From Cacajao melanocephalus (taxonomy: Eukaryota; Chordata; Mammalia; Primates; Pitheciidae), in the NCBI GenBank assembly GCA_963573385.1, contig CAUYLG010033129.1:1-64000 (forward strand): a stretch of 64,000 bases of DNA. The letters are read 5' to 3'. Position 1 is the first letter of the stretch. The number at the start of each line of letters is the position of its first letter. This document shows positions 1 to 12,132 of this stretch, piece after piece. The position numbers were made by a program, and so were the translations under genes. The notes beneath the pieces were generated by a model that worked only from the letters and a program-made list of their open reading frames with translations, ran no database searches and was not told the DNA's origin.

Positions 1-1028
1 TTGCAAATCATCTGGGTTGTAGTAGAAATAACAGATCTTAGTTATTTATTACAGGGCGCAGGGGCCATGATGGAATTAGCTTGGGCTGTTTATTCTAGTC
101 ACTACCGGTAAGTAAAGGCTAGTAATTTTGGCAGTTACTGATGAGGAAGGTATGCAGCCTTTGCAGAGAAAGGGTAGCAGTTTTATTTACAGAAGCCAAG
201 GCCAGCAGTTATTGTGAGGAGAATGGGGCAGCCGTTACAACTTATTTTAAAACACAACTTTGTCTTTTATAAAACAGTGTTGTTCAGGGTCTAACTTTAG
301 GCCAGCTATAGCACAAAATACTGCATTGGCTACTGATACCAGATGTTCTATCAAGAGGACTCCAAATATGTACGATGTTTAATCACAGTAGGTCTTTATA
401 CATCAGTCACATGACAGTCCAAAGCTGGCCCATAAGGATAGTCATTCTCTGTGGTCATTTCAGAATTTTGGTCGAGGTCGGCGGTGTTCCACATAAGGCT
501 TCTAGGGTGGTTTGGTTGCCTTTATTCCAATCTGCTAGAAGGGTAAAAAAGCATGATTAGCACCTGTGGGAGGTTTTGGGGACCAGGGCTGACAGCTGGA
601 AGTGGCACACATCGCTTCTGTTCCAGCGATGATATCTAGAGCCTCATCACAAAGCCAGACTTAACTGCAAGGGAGGCTGGGAGATATCGTCTAAATGTGT
701 GCTCTGGAAGAAAATGAGGACAAGGATTCTGCGATCATTGGCAGTCACTGCCACAAGTTGCTTTGAGTAAAAGGAAAAAGTCCAATAAGGTTGTCCTGAA
801 GGATAAGCTGAAGTTTGTTAGACAATAGTGCCATGTCAACAACAACAACAACAAAACCCTAATAAGTATAAGCCTACGTGACTGGATCTAGGAGAAAGCC
901 TACCACCTGTCTGAATGCCAAAACCTGGCTCTCACCTTTAGGCTTATTCCACCTTCCCCAAAGAAACAGTCTCTTTGAAGTCATCAGGCACCCAAGCAAG
1001 GAAAAGGAGATAAGTTGAACGTGGGAGC
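1..1028. other. Unrecognised, no gene seen
   Basis: I see no family, RNA gene or credible coding frame here, apart from a short (CAA)n run. The longest open frame (375-560) has no recognisable protein character. Confidence 0.5.
837..857. repeat. (CAA)n microsatellite
   Basis: About six CAA units followed by a short A run, read directly from the sequence. Confidence 0.8.
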
Positions 1029-1502
1029 CTGTGTTCAAAAACAGACTCCCACAACTCTGCTGCTATCACAAAGCACCACTAAATGGATGGCTCAAAGCAA
1101 CAACAGTAATTATCCTCTCATTTCTGGAGGCTGGAATTCCAAAGTGGAGGTGTCTTCAGGGCCATGCTTCCCCTGAAGCCTCTAGGAGAGGATCCTTTCT
1201 TGCCTTTCCATCTTCCAGTAGCCCCAGATGTTCCCTGGCTTCTGTCAACATCACTGTAATCTCTACCTGTACCCTATATACTGTCTTCCCTGTGCACCTG
1301 TGTCTTCACACAGTATTCTCCTGTGTGTGTATGTGTGTGTCCACATTTTCTTCTTAGAAGGACATTGATCATGTTGCATTAAGGCCCATTCTAATGGTTT
1401 TATTCGTAACTTCATGACAACTGCAAAGAAGTCACATTCACAGACACTGTGGCTTAAGTCTTCAATCAATCTTTTTGGGGGACACAATTCAATCCATAAC
1501 AG
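1029..1502 (-). repeat. MLT1C-like MaLR LTR, antisense
   Basis: Read on the minus strand, this starts with a segment like the MLT1 5' end (TGTTATGGATTGAATTGTG) and passes through a 'gggccttaatgc' block. It ends in a CTGCTATCACAAAGCACC-type segment (as on the plus strand), which is the antisense of the MLT1 3' end. Length of about 470 bp suits a solo MLT1C LTR. I found no convincing 5-bp target duplication, so the left edge is approximate. Open frames on both strands (1031-1357, 1263-1532) lie inside it and are not genes. Confidence 0.75.
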
Positions 1503-2747
1503 ACTGCAGCAAAGGGAACTTCGCTTTTCCAAGCAGAACTGTGGGTGATGGACCTGAAACCTTTCATCTTGCTAAGGTATTAATGAGTGACTCCTTTAGC
1601 TGATATATTTTCACAATGGAAAGTAAAGCTGTCTTGGGAGAAACCTGCCTCTGTAAGTCTGATGAGATCCGCAGTCTTCCTTCTGCCTCCTAGTTCACCA
1701 TCAAACTGTCTAAGAATCTCCCTTGCTACTTTGCATGATCAATAAATGTGATTTTATGAGGAGAATGTACAAAACTACAGCCTCTTTTCTCCTGGGACTT
1801 TTCTTCCTTCCTTCATTATTTACATCTAATTGTATCACTAGGATACAGACAATATCTTTAGCTTTTGACTCAGCTGTGACTGGCCAATTCTGTCTTCTGC
1901 TACCCCAGCAACTGTGGCCTCTGCCTCTAAATCTGCCAAGTCAAACAGCAGCCAGTTCAGCCTTTGTCTGGGCTCGGTGTTTTATGGACGTGAGAGCACC
2001 ATAAGGAAGCTGAGTCGCAGCCAGAAGAGGAATTATTGCCGGATTGACATTTTATCTGTGGGGCATTGACTTATTCTAATGGACATCGTTAAATTTCCTT
2101 TCTCTTCATGCCTAACTTTTCATGGAAGAGCACCTTCTGATCTGAAAATTGTTTCTTCAAGCCGTGTGGTTGAAAAGAGAGTAGACACATTATTTTTAGA
2201 GCCCTGACACCCGGTCCCCCAGAACTGAAGCTGGAAATTTGCAAAATGCCTTGGACTCGCCCATTGAATTGCTTGGTGAGGCAGCAGGGACTTGATTCCT
2301 AGTGCTAAGAGATAGGATGCAGTTGTCATGCCTGATACACCGTACACACGACTTATGGTTCAGGCTTTTGGTGGAAAACACATCAACTAAGGTAGTCATT
2401 TAAATATCAACTAATTTATACTTTTTAATATTTCTCTGAAAAAAATTCTCTTTAATAATATGGAGAAAACATCTTTAATTGTTTAAAAAAACACCCTCAT
2501 TAACTTATTTTGGCAAAAGGGAAAAAAGTGCATTATAAAGAATTTAAGCAGTGAAGAAAAGTACCAAAATAGCAAAACAAAATATGACTCTAAACCCCAT
2601 CATCAGGGAAAACCAGTCATTAAGATTAGGTAAACATTATTTCATGTTTCCATACACATATACAAATGCTAAGTAGGGGATCAATGAATAGTTGAACAAA
2701 CAGATTGAAGTAAATACACTTTATAATTATTTCTCTATGCCTTTACC
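1503..2747. other. Unrecognised, AT-rich to the right
   Basis: No repeat family or coding region recognised. From about 2400 the sequence becomes strongly AT-rich and may hold the eroded 3' end of the neighbouring L1. Confidence 0.4.
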
Positions 2748-5079
2748 AACATTATACTTTATTGAATTAATATAATTTTATAGTACATCTTAACACTTGT
2801 TGTCAATTTCATCTCATTATTTAAATTTTTCAAAATGTCCATTATTATTCTGGTATGTTGATTCTGTAAGAATTTTACAATTTTACTTTTGGAGTTAATG
2901 ATCTCATATACTGAGATTTCCCATTTACTAACATTACTGGTCCTATGTTTGGTTCTTTTGTCCTTTGGCAAAATTTTGTAGTCTCATCCATCAAGTTCTT
3001 GTACATATTTTGTTTGTTGGGTTCATTCTTAAATATATTATTGTTGCTATTGTGAATATTTGTTCATAGGATACTTTTTAGCAAATAATTTCTGCTGTTG
3101 TTTATGTTTATATGTTCGGCTTCTATTCTTATCTTGCTCTTTAATTTACCTGTTAGGTCTCTCAATTGTAGACTATTTTCAACAGTCTACGATTATGACA
3201 TATTGGGTTCTTCTGTTTACTCTTTACATACTCTTTTTCAGTCATATTATATATTATATCACTTATTACTCTAATGTTTAATACTAGTAAAGATAGAAAA
3301 AATTCTCCCATTTACAAATGGTTTGGGCATGTGTTTTGATTAAGTAATTCCCTTCTACTTTGCTAAAGTTCTACATTTGTTAAAAATCAAAAGTGAATTT
3401 TGAATTTTATTCCAACATTTACAATTGGTATGTTCATTTGGTTGATGTTCTTTCACTAATGTGGTGAATTATAATTGATAGACTTCCCACTGTTATGCCA
3501 CTCTTTGTTTTAAGGAGACAAATCCTAGTGTGTCTTGAAGACATTTTTCATAATTATACTGTTGGATCCAATTTCCCCATTTACATTTAGACTTTTTGTA
3601 TCTACTTCATGGTATATATGGCAGGTAATTTTCTCACTCAGTTTTTATTCAGAAATGTTATCAAGGTTATGTTAGCTTCATAAAAGAAACGTTTACTCTA
3701 CTTTGTAAAACAGTTAGCATGGGGAAGGACTCATGAAATAAAGATTTACACACAGCCAGAAACTTTCTGGTCCTAGTATCATTTTAGGGTGAGAGATAAG
3801 GTTAAAATAAAATGTTTTCCTCTCTATTCTAAATGTTTTTTTAATGATGGCTAGTTTATCTAGGTAATCACATCCTCTTGAATCTATTTTGTTATTTTTT
3901 AGCTGCCTAGAGAATTATCCATTTAGTCTTGAGTTATCTATATTGTACGATTCTACTGTCTATGCTTTCAGATATATTGGCATCATGTTATTAAATTATG
4001 ATTTTCATATTCTCCCCTCCAAGTGCAGCTGTGCCTTCCATGCCTTCCTAACATTGTCCATTTGTGCCTTGTCTTTTTCTTGATTACCTTTCTTAGTGTG
4101 TGTCCATTTTATAGTATTTTCAAAACACTAGATTTTGGTTTTAAATATTTCTGTTTTCTACTCCTGTGCTTTTTATGTTACTCATTGTGTTTATATATTT
4201 CTTTCTTTTCATCTGTCATTTTTGGATTTAATTTGCTGTCCTTTTTCTTATTTCTTCAGTGGGTATGTTGACAACATTGATTTACAGCCTTTCTTGCTTC
4301 ATAATTTTGCAATATTTAAGGCTTTAACTTTCCTTCTAATCATGCCTTTAATTTCAAGCCACATCTAGGTATGTAGCAATTTACCGTCATTCAGTTTAAA
4401 ATGCTTCTTTAACCTTCTATTGTAATTTTGGCTGACACATTAGATATTTAGAAGTATATTGCTTAGTTTCCAAGTGTGAAGATACTCTAGTTATCTTTTT
4501 TTGTTATATTTAATTTAACTCTAATTTAGTCAAATAACATGGTTCTAGCCTATTCTACCTGAGTCTGAAAACATGTACATTTAATCTTTAAAAATTTACT
4601 AATACTTCCTTTATGGCTTAGCTTATGTACAATTTTGGCAGATGGTTTTCATGCACATGAAAATGTTGTATTCTAAAGTCGTTGGGTAAAAGTCAATCAG
4701 CTTAAATTTGTTAAACTTTTTCAAAATTGTAATATTGTGTTAACCTTTTCTGCTTGTTATTTCAGGTGAGTTAAAAGTATTTTTCTTCTTATTCTAGCAG
4801 GTGGTTTTGTTTATCTTTTTAGTTCTGATAAATTTTGATTCTTATGGTTTTCAAGATACAAGCACATACAATTCTTATGTATTCTTAATTTTTGAACTTT
4901 TATCATTGTGAAATGTCCCTCTTTATTTCCAGTAAGGCTTGTTGTTTTAAAGTCCATTGTGTTTCACAAGTAGAGCTGCACCACCTTGCTGTGAATTATC
5001 TTTTTTCATCATTTTTCTGAGTATCTTTTGTCGTGTTTCTATAAATTGCATTTAATTGGAATGCTTTTTAATGTAAGGA
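2748..5079 (-). mobile_element. Old L1 (L1M/HAL1-like) ORF2 remnant
   Basis: The plus strand reads as antisense L1 ORF2. Reverse-transcriptase sequence lies around 3300-3700 (for example 'actaatgtggtgaatta'). It passes into the endonuclease region by 4390-5000 (for example 'gttgtattctaaagtcgttg'). Order and orientation fit one minus-strand L1 whose 5' end lies to the right. It is heavily diverged and all frames are broken. It abuts another minus-strand L1 at about 5080, where the text jumps back to ORF2 3'-terminal sequence. Confidence 0.7.
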
Positions 5080-5227
5080 CTCTTTATAATTCTATAAACA
5101 AGTCCTTCAATGGGAAAATTATTATTTGAAAGTGTTTTCTCTTTTCATTTAATCATGTTTCTTTTCCTGTTGGTATTACTTAAAACACAAAACCTTTTAA
5201 TTTTAATGAAGTACAATTTATCTATTA

Positions 5228-5263
5228 TTTTTCAAGGTTTATCCATTTTTCAAGGTTTATCCA
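5228..5263. repeat. 18-bp perfect tandem duplication
   Basis: Two adjacent identical 18-bp units (TTTTTCAAGGTTTATCCA) inside the L1M. The consensus carries one, so this is a local duplication. Confidence 0.9.
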
Positions 5264-5707
5264 TTGTGTAACATGTATCAGAGCTTCATTCTTTTTTACT
5301 GTCAAATATTTCTTTTATTTATCTATTATTTTGTCACTTGTGTTCTTGATTTCATATTTAAGAAGTATTTACCAAATGTATGGAGATTCCAAACCATATT
5401 TTCTTGCAAGAATCTTATCATTTTCACTCTTTGGTGTGAGGTAAGAGTTCATTTCATGCTTTTGAATGTGTATATTCACTCATCCGTGACAAAACAATAT
5501 ATTTTTTCACCATTACATTGCTTTGATATTCTTGTCAGAATGAATTGATCATAAATATAAAGGTTTATACGAACTCTCAGTCCTATTTCTTTGACCTACG
5601 TATCTATCTTTATGCCAGTACAACACTTTCTTATGTACTATGGTTTTGTAGTAAATTTAAAAATAGCTAAGAACCTAACTCTAGGCTTCTTTTCAATATT
5701 AATTTAG

Positions 5708-5767
5708 CTATTCTAGGTGCCTTGCATTTCTACATTTAACTATTCTAGATGCCTTGCATTTCTACAT
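5708..5767. repeat. 32-bp period tandem duplication
   Basis: A segment starting CTATTCTAGGTGCCTTGCAT is repeated 32 bp downstream with a G-to-A difference. It lies inside the same L1M. Confidence 0.85.
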
Positions 5768-6019
5768 GAATTTTGGAATCAACTTGTCAATTTCTGCAAT
5801 AAAACCAACTGGAATTTATTTAGGTAAGGGTTATGTTAAACCTGTAGATGAATTTGATACGTTCTGCCATGTCATTAATATAACAATTATAGGACCCATC
5901 TATGAACATGAGATATCTTTCCATTTATTTAGATTTTCCATAATTTCTTTGAACAGTGTTTTGCAGTTTTTAAGTATACACGTTCTACACTTACTTTATT
6001 AAATTTACTTTCAAGTGTT

Positions 6020-6360
6020 TGATCTGATTTGGCTGTGCCCCTACCCAAATCTCATCTTGAATTCCCATGTGTTGTGGAAAGGACCCACTGGGAGTTAATT
6101 GAATCATGGGGGCATACTGTTTTTGTGAGTAAGTCCCATGAGATCTTATGGCTATTGTAAGTGGAGAGGGGTTCCTGGACAAACTCTGTCTTTGGCTGCC
6201 ACCATCCATGTAGGATGTGACTTGCCCCTCCTTGCCTTCTGCCACGATTCTAAGGCCTCCCCAGATATGCGGAACTGTAAGCCCAATGAACTCTTTTTCC
6301 TGTATAAATATCCTAGTCTCAGTTATGTCTTTATCAGTAGCATGAAAACAGACTAATTCA
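6020..6360 (+). repeat. MSTA/THE1-like solo LTR
   Basis: Starts TGATCTGATTTGGCTGTGCC and ends GACTAATTCA, with the typical 'aatctcatcttgaattcc', 'gggggcatact', 'gagatcttatgg' and 'aactgtaagccc' blocks of MaLR LTRs. It is flanked by a perfect 5-bp target duplication GTGTT (6015-6019 and 6361-6365). Removing the LTR plus one GTGTT restores continuous L1 antisense sequence. The open frames 5991-6245 and 6138-6356 are non-coding shadows. Confidence 0.93.
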
Positions 6361-6430
6361 GTGTTCTATTCTTTTTGTTATTGTTTTAAATGAGATTGTT
6401 ACTTAATTTGGTTTTTAGGTTCATGGTTAG

Positions 6431-6788
6431 TGCAATGGCCAAAATCTTTGTGTCTCTTCAAATTTTCTATGTTGACATTCCAGCCCCCAGTGTAATGACA
6501 TTAGGAGGTAGGACCATTTGGAAGTAATTAGGTCAGGAGGGTGGAGCTCTCATGAATGGGATTAATAGCCTTAAAGGGAATCCCAGAGTGCTCTCTTGCC
6601 TTTTGTCCTATATGTAAGGATTCAAGGAGAAATCAGCTGTCTGCAGCCTGGAAGAGCTTCTTCACCAGAACCTGACCATGCTGGCACTCTGATGTTAAAC
6701 TTTCAGCCTCCAGAACAATGAGAAATAAATATTTGTTGCTAAGTCACTCAGTCTATGATAATTTGCTATAGCAGCCCAAACTAAGGTA
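6431..6788 (+). repeat. MLT1A-like solo LTR
   Basis: Begins TGCAATGGCC and contains 'agcccccagtgtaatgacat', 'tagggtcagg'-like and 'cagcctccagaacaatgag' blocks typical of MLT1. It ends near 'cagcccaaactaaggta'. A perfect 5-bp duplication GTTAG flanks it (6426-6430 and 6789-6793), and excision rejoins the L1 reading. Confidence 0.9.
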
Positions 6789-7060
6789 GTTAGTATGTAG
6801 AAATTCAAATGATTTTTGCATATTGATATTGTATTCTGAAGCCTTCTGAGCCTGTTTATTCATTCTAAGAGGCTTTAGTACATTCCTTAGAATTTCCTCC
6901 ATACAAAATTATGTCGTCTGCAAATAGAAATATCTTTTCTTCTTCCTTTTTAATCTGATTGGCTTTTATTTATTTTTATTGTGTATTTTTCTTATCTAGG
7001 ACCTCAAGAAAGATTTTGACTATAAGTGGCAAGAATAGACATCCTTTTCTTTTTCCTGAT

Positions 7061-7095
7061 CTTAGGAGAGAAATATTTATTCTTTCTCTCCTAAG
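7061..7095. repeat. Perfect 13-bp inverted repeat in L1M
   Basis: CTTAGGAGAGAAA at 7061-7073 is exactly complementary to TTTCTCTCCTAAG at 7083-7095, with a 9-nt loop. The L1 consensus I remember has the left arm only. Confidence 0.85.
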
Positions 7096-7270
7096 TATGA
7101 CATTAGTGGTGGATTTTTCATAGATGTCCTATCAATCAGGTTAGGCAATTTCCATTTCTAATATGTTGAGGTTTTTTTAGTCATAAAAATGTGTTAGATC
7201 TTGTAAATTGCTTTTTCTGTATCTATTGAGAAGATAATGCAGTTTTTGCCCTTTATTTAATAGACAATGT

Positions 7271-7684
7271 TGATATGTGATCTGTATCCCCCCACCCAAA
7301 TCTCATATTGAATTGTAATCCCCAGTGTTGGAGGAGAGTCCTGATGGGAGTTTTTGGATAATGGGGGTGGAGTTCTTATAAATAGTTTAGCATCATACTC
7401 TCAGTGCTACTCTCCTGATAGTGAGTGAGAGATCATGAGATCTGATTGTTTCAAAAGTGTGTAACAGCTCCCCCCTCTCTTTCCCTCTTGCTCCTGCCAC
7501 ATAAGACACCTGCTCTTCCTTTGCCTTCCACCATGAATAAAAGCTCCCTGAGGTCTCCCCAGAAGCAGATGCTGCTATGCTTCTTGTACAGCCTGCAGAA
7601 CTGTGAGCCAATTAAACCTCTTTTCTTTATAAATTTCCCAGTCTCAAGTATTTCTTTATAGTGGTGCAAGAATGGACTAATACA
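7271..7684 (+). repeat. MSTB-like LTR
   Basis: Matches MST LTR blocks in order: 'cccacccaaatctcatattg', 'cccagtgttggagg', 'gagatcatgagatctg', 'ccatgaataaaagctccc', 'gcagaactgtgagccaatta', 'gtatttctttatagtgg', ending in 'ggactaataca'. The left side joins L1 but the right side joins an unidentified 290-bp segment. No matching 5-bp duplication is therefore seen. Open frames on both strands (7393-7669) are LTR sequence. Confidence 0.88.
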
Positions 7685-7975
7685 AACAGTGTGCCATCTG
7701 GCCTGCTAAAGGTGCCTGGTTTATTGAAAGCAATGTGATGATCCCACTTTCCAAAACCCAAGGGGCAGCCATGATGTTCCCTGAGTTGTCTTCAGGGTTA
7801 TTCTGCCCTTGTCTGGAAGAAAAGTGCACATTTACAACTGAATAAATCTATAGTCCCATCCTGTAAAATCTAAGAAGTCCTGCATTTTCATTTCATTCAT
7901 TCTTGTATCTTTCCCCTTCAGTTAAAACTCAGTTTTCCTGCAAGGCTGCTGATTAAATTCATGGCTCCCATCCAT
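7685..7975. other. Unidentified insert between LTR and L1
   Basis: L1 antisense stops just before the MSTB LTR and resumes at about 7976 ('cattaactgacttttggatg'). These roughly 290 bases are neither L1 nor LTR. They are richer in G+C than the L1, and I recognise no family and no coding frame. Possibilities are an internal or neighbouring ERV piece, or older DNA carried with the LTR. Confidence 0.55.
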
Positions 7976-8055
7976 ACATTAACTGACTTTTGGATGTTAA
8001 ACCATCTTTGCATTCTTGATACAAATCCCACTTGATCATTATATATAATTCTTTT

Positions 8056-8100
8056 GTGTGTTGCTGGATTAGGTTTTGGTGTGCTGCTGGATTAGGTTTA
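8056..8100. repeat. 23-bp period tandem duplication
   Basis: GTGTGTTGCTGGATTAGG and GTGTGCTGCTGGATTAGG occur side by side where L1 has one copy. Confidence 0.85.
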
Positions 8101-9083
8101 CAAACATTTTATCAAGGAATTTTGTATTTATATTAATAAGAGATAGTTATTTGTAGTTTCCTGTGATTTCATTACCAGGTGTTGGTATCATGATAATATT
8201 GTCCTCATAAAATTAGTTAGGAAGTGTTCCCTTTTCTTCCTGTTTTTTTTTGAAATAGTTATGAAGAATTGATATTAATTCTTCCTTAAACATCTGAAAA
8301 AACTCACTATTGGAACCATCTGTGCTTGGGCTTTTTTTGTGTGTGGGAATTCTTTTCATTATTAATTTAATATTTTATTATAGGCCTATTCACATTTGTA
8401 AGTATTTTTAAGTCATTTTTGGTGGTTTGTTTTATTCTGGGAAATTACTTATTTCATGTAATCTATTTTGTTAATCACAGTATTTCCTTTCAAATCTTTT
8501 TATTTCTGCAAGTGAGGGTAATTATATCCCCTCTTTAATCCTATGATATTGGTATGAATCTTCTCTTTTTCTTTTTGTGTATCTTTCTTTCCTGGTCAGT
8601 CTAGCTAAAGACTTGTCAATTTTGCAGATTCCTTCTAACAATCAACTCTCTTACTCTGTTTATTTTTATATTCTATATTTTATTAATTTCTGCTTTAATC
8701 TTTAATGTTGCCTTCTTGTTGCTTGCTTTAGGTGTAGTTGCTCTTCTTTTTCTTGTGTCATAGACATGAAGTTCTATTACTGATCTGAGATCTTTCTTCT
8801 CTTTTTCAATATAGGATTTTCAGCTGTAAATTTCCTTATAAGCACTGCTTTTGCAGCATCTCATGTGTTTTGATATATGTATTTATATTCATTTTTATTA
8901 AAGTATTTTTTAATGTCTCTCATGATTTTTTCTTTGATCCATTGGTTATTTAACTGTGTGTTATTTAAATGTTCATGTAAGTGTGAATTTCACAAATATC
9001 TTTCTGTTACTGATCTCTATATCATTCAATTGTGGTTGTAGACTATCTTTAAATAACTTCAATCTTATCAATCTATTTAGCTT

Positions 9084-9389
9084 GTTTTTATTTGTTTGTT
9101 TGTTTTGTTTTATTTTGTTTTTTTCAGATGGAATCTCGCTCTGTTATTCAGAAGGGAGTGCAGTGGCAAACTCTGCCTCCCAGGTTCAACCAATTCTCTT
9201 GCTACAGCCTCTGGAGTAGATGGAATCACAGGTGTGTGCCATCATGCCTAGCTAATTATTGTCTTTTTAGTGGAGTTGGGGTTTTACCATGTTGGCCAGG
9301 GTGGTCTCGAATTTCTGACCTCAAGTGATCTGCCCACCTTGGCCTCCCAAAGTGCTGAGATTATAGGGATGAGCCACTGTACCTGGCTT
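9084..9389 (-). mobile_element. Alu, antisense, (TTTG)n-type tail
   Basis: The left end is the T/G-rich complement of the A-tail (9084-9125). It is followed by antisense Alu blocks (tctcgctctgtt, gcctcccaaagtgctgagat, gagccactgtacctggc). A short imperfect duplication (CTTGTTTT) lies at 9081 and 9387. It interrupts the L1M endonuclease region. Confidence 0.95.
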
Positions 9390-10452
9390 GTTTTGTAGCG
9401 TTAAAATGGTCTATTCTGGAAAATTTTTCATGTGCTCTTGAGAAAGGGTATATTTTGCTGTGGTAGAGTTAGTTTTTCAAAACATGTTTTAGGTCTATTT
9501 GGTTTATGGTGTTGTTAAAGTCTTCTATTTCCTTGTTGATCATCTGTCAAGTTTTTTTCAACCCATCGTTGAAAGTGGGGATATTAAAGTGTCAACTATT
9601 ATTGTTGAATTGTCTATTTCTCCCTTCAGTTCTGTCAGTTTTTGCTTTATGTTATTGTGATGGCTTTGCTGTTACCTGCATATACTTTTGCCATAATTCT
9701 GTCCTTCTGATGGATTGACTCATTGATCATTAAAAAATGCCCCTCTTTTTCTCTCTTTTTTTTCTCTAGTAACTTTTTTGTTTTAATGTTTATTTTGTCT
9801 GATATCTATGTAGCCATGACAACTTTCTATTATAACTATTTGCCTAACATATATTTTTCCATGGTTTTGCTTTTGTCCTATTTGTATATTTGAATTACAA
9901 TATGGCTACTCTAGACAGCATTAATTGGATCTTACTTTTTCTTCCAATCTGACATTATATTCCCTGCCTTTTGATTTGCTTATTTTATTCATTCACATTT
10001 AATCTTATTATTAATGCTTTTGGATTTATGTCTGCCATTTTACATTTTGTTTTCTACACATCAAGTCTTTTTTTGTTTCTCCAGTTTACCCTTACTACCA
10101 TATTTTGATTAAGTGACTAAGGTAATAACGTAATTCTTTTGATAATCTTATCACTAGATTTTTTGAGTTAATTTCTTTCTGGTTGTTCTAGGGATAATAA
10201 CATGCATATTAAACTGTCAAAATTAACTTCAGATTTATACTAACTTAATTGCAGGAAAATATAGAAATGTTATCTATATGCCTATTATTTCTTTTCCTTT
10301 TCTGTGTTATTACTGCTATGTCTATTATATCTATAGGTGTTACAATTATATCTAGAGGCGCTACTGTTACACAACAGTATTACAGTTCCTGCTACATAAT
10401 TTTATGTCTTTTAAAGAAGGTTAAGGAAGAAAAAAGAGAAAAGCTCTACTTA

Positions 10453-10992
10453 AAGAGTTGTAAATAAATGAGTCAAAGATAGCTCTTGTATGTTGGCCCT
10501 GTGGTGTTCACCATGGCAGCCTGAGACATTTAGTGGAATATCTCTTTTACACAGATTTTAATTATAGTCCAAGGAAGCAAAAATTTGGGCATGTAGTGTT
10601 TGCCTTTTCTGAATAACCCGCAAAACTGTGCCCAACACCTGCTTGCAATAGATAAGGTAAGCCTTGAATGATAAAAGCCTGAAGCCACTGCTGCCTTGGA
10701 TTTCTCTGACCCAGAAACCCTCCCTCTCATCATCCTGCTGAGCAACAGCCTCTAGATAAGTGAGCGCTCTCACCAGTTCCCCACTCCTGCAGGAATCCCA
10801 GGGTACTCCTTCCCTTCTGGGCTGTGGCTCCCTGGCATTGTCTCTAGAAGGTCTCAGGCTCTGAGGGACTTCCTCACCCAGGCAATCCTCTCAAAGCAGC
10901 TCTCAAATAAAGCTTGCTGTGCTTTACTGCCACCTCGTGTCCATGTATTTTTCCTTGCTAGGCCCCAAATCCCCCAAATTCCCCATAAGAGT
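10453..10992 (+). repeat. ERV-type LTR inside L1M
   Basis: L1 antisense breaks at about 10450 and resumes at about 10993. The intervening 540 bp are richer in G+C. They contain 'aataaagcttgctgtgc' near the right end, followed by a C-rich stretch ending CCCCATAAG, like the R/U5 end of a class I ERV LTR. AAGAGTT occurs at both edges (10453-10459, 10987-10993) and may be the target duplication. I cannot name the family. Two minus-strand open frames (10530-10773) are not coding. Confidence 0.65.
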
Positions 10993-11458
10993 TTTCATAT
11001 TAGACTTCATATTTACCTTTGTGATTTTCTTCATTGTTTTCTTTCTGTTTCAAGTTAGCACTTGGTATCATTTCCGCATCGCGGTATAGCCTTGGTCCCA
11101 ACCACATCCTTGATCAAATATATTTCTGTATGTTATAAGCCCAATAATACAGTTACATAAATGTAATTTCATAATATTGCTTTTTTATGTTAGTTAACAG
11201 AAGAAAAGGGAAAAAATACACAATCATGCCACCTTTTATAAGTACACGATGGCCTTTGCTGATATGTGTTTTTATGTTGGGGAGAGGGATTTGAATTGTT
11301 AAGGTCACTTCAGTTCAGTCTGAAGTTCAAATGCCATAGAATCTCACTGTCTTTGGTGAGAATTAGTAGATTTTCTTGAATAAGTGTTCCTTCATTTGCT
11401 ATATGCTCTTAGGACAATTCCCAAGGGCATTCCAAAGACAGACAAACAGACACACGCG

Positions 11459-11489
11459 TGCACACACACACACACACACACACACTATA

Positions 11490-11522
<33 letters not shown>
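11459..11522. repeat. (CA)n-(GT)n-(AT)n microsatellite
   Basis: A CA run (11459-11485), then GT (11491-11498), then AT (11499-11522). Confidence 0.95.
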
Positions 11523-12051
11523 GAAATTATACATATCAAAAATTAAACCAGTGGTGGTTGGTTGTTTTTACAGATCCCTTTACACTGCCATTACAGAAGT
11601 CATTCTCTCCTCTTTGTCTAATTTTAAAGTTATTCTTGTTGTTGTACTTTTTACCTGATAAACCCTTTGCACCTAAGTGTGTTTTTTGTTGCATTTATCC
11701 TGTGTGAAGTTTATGTATTCCTTTCTGGCTGTTTCCTCCCTGGGCTTTGGTCCACTGTCTCTCCATCTTCAGCCTAGATAATTTATTTATAATTTGTTTT
11801 CAAGTTCACTAATTCTCTCCTCAACTAAATCTACTCTTACTTTACAATTATCTGTTAAGCTCTTTTTAGTCATTTTATTTTTTAATTTTAGAATTTTCAT
11901 TTTTTTAATATTTCCAAGTTATCTCTCTAATTCTCTATTTTGTTTTTAAAAATTCAATTTTTAACAATGTGATTTTAACATCTGCACATTAATGGGATTT
12001 CTTTTTTTTTCTATTTTCTGTCTTTGTCTCTTGGGTTTTTTTTGGTTAGCC

Positions 12052-12132
12052 AATTTTCTATAATTGAGTGTCATGTAATTTTTGTTTTTTGGATATCTAA
12101 TTTTCTGTAATTGAGTGTCATGTAATTTTTTT
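12052..12132. repeat. 47-bp period tandem duplication
   Basis: AATTTTCTATAATTGAGTGT at 12052 recurs at 12099 with one change, each followed by CATGTAATTTTT. It lies near the 5' end of the L1M. Confidence 0.85.
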
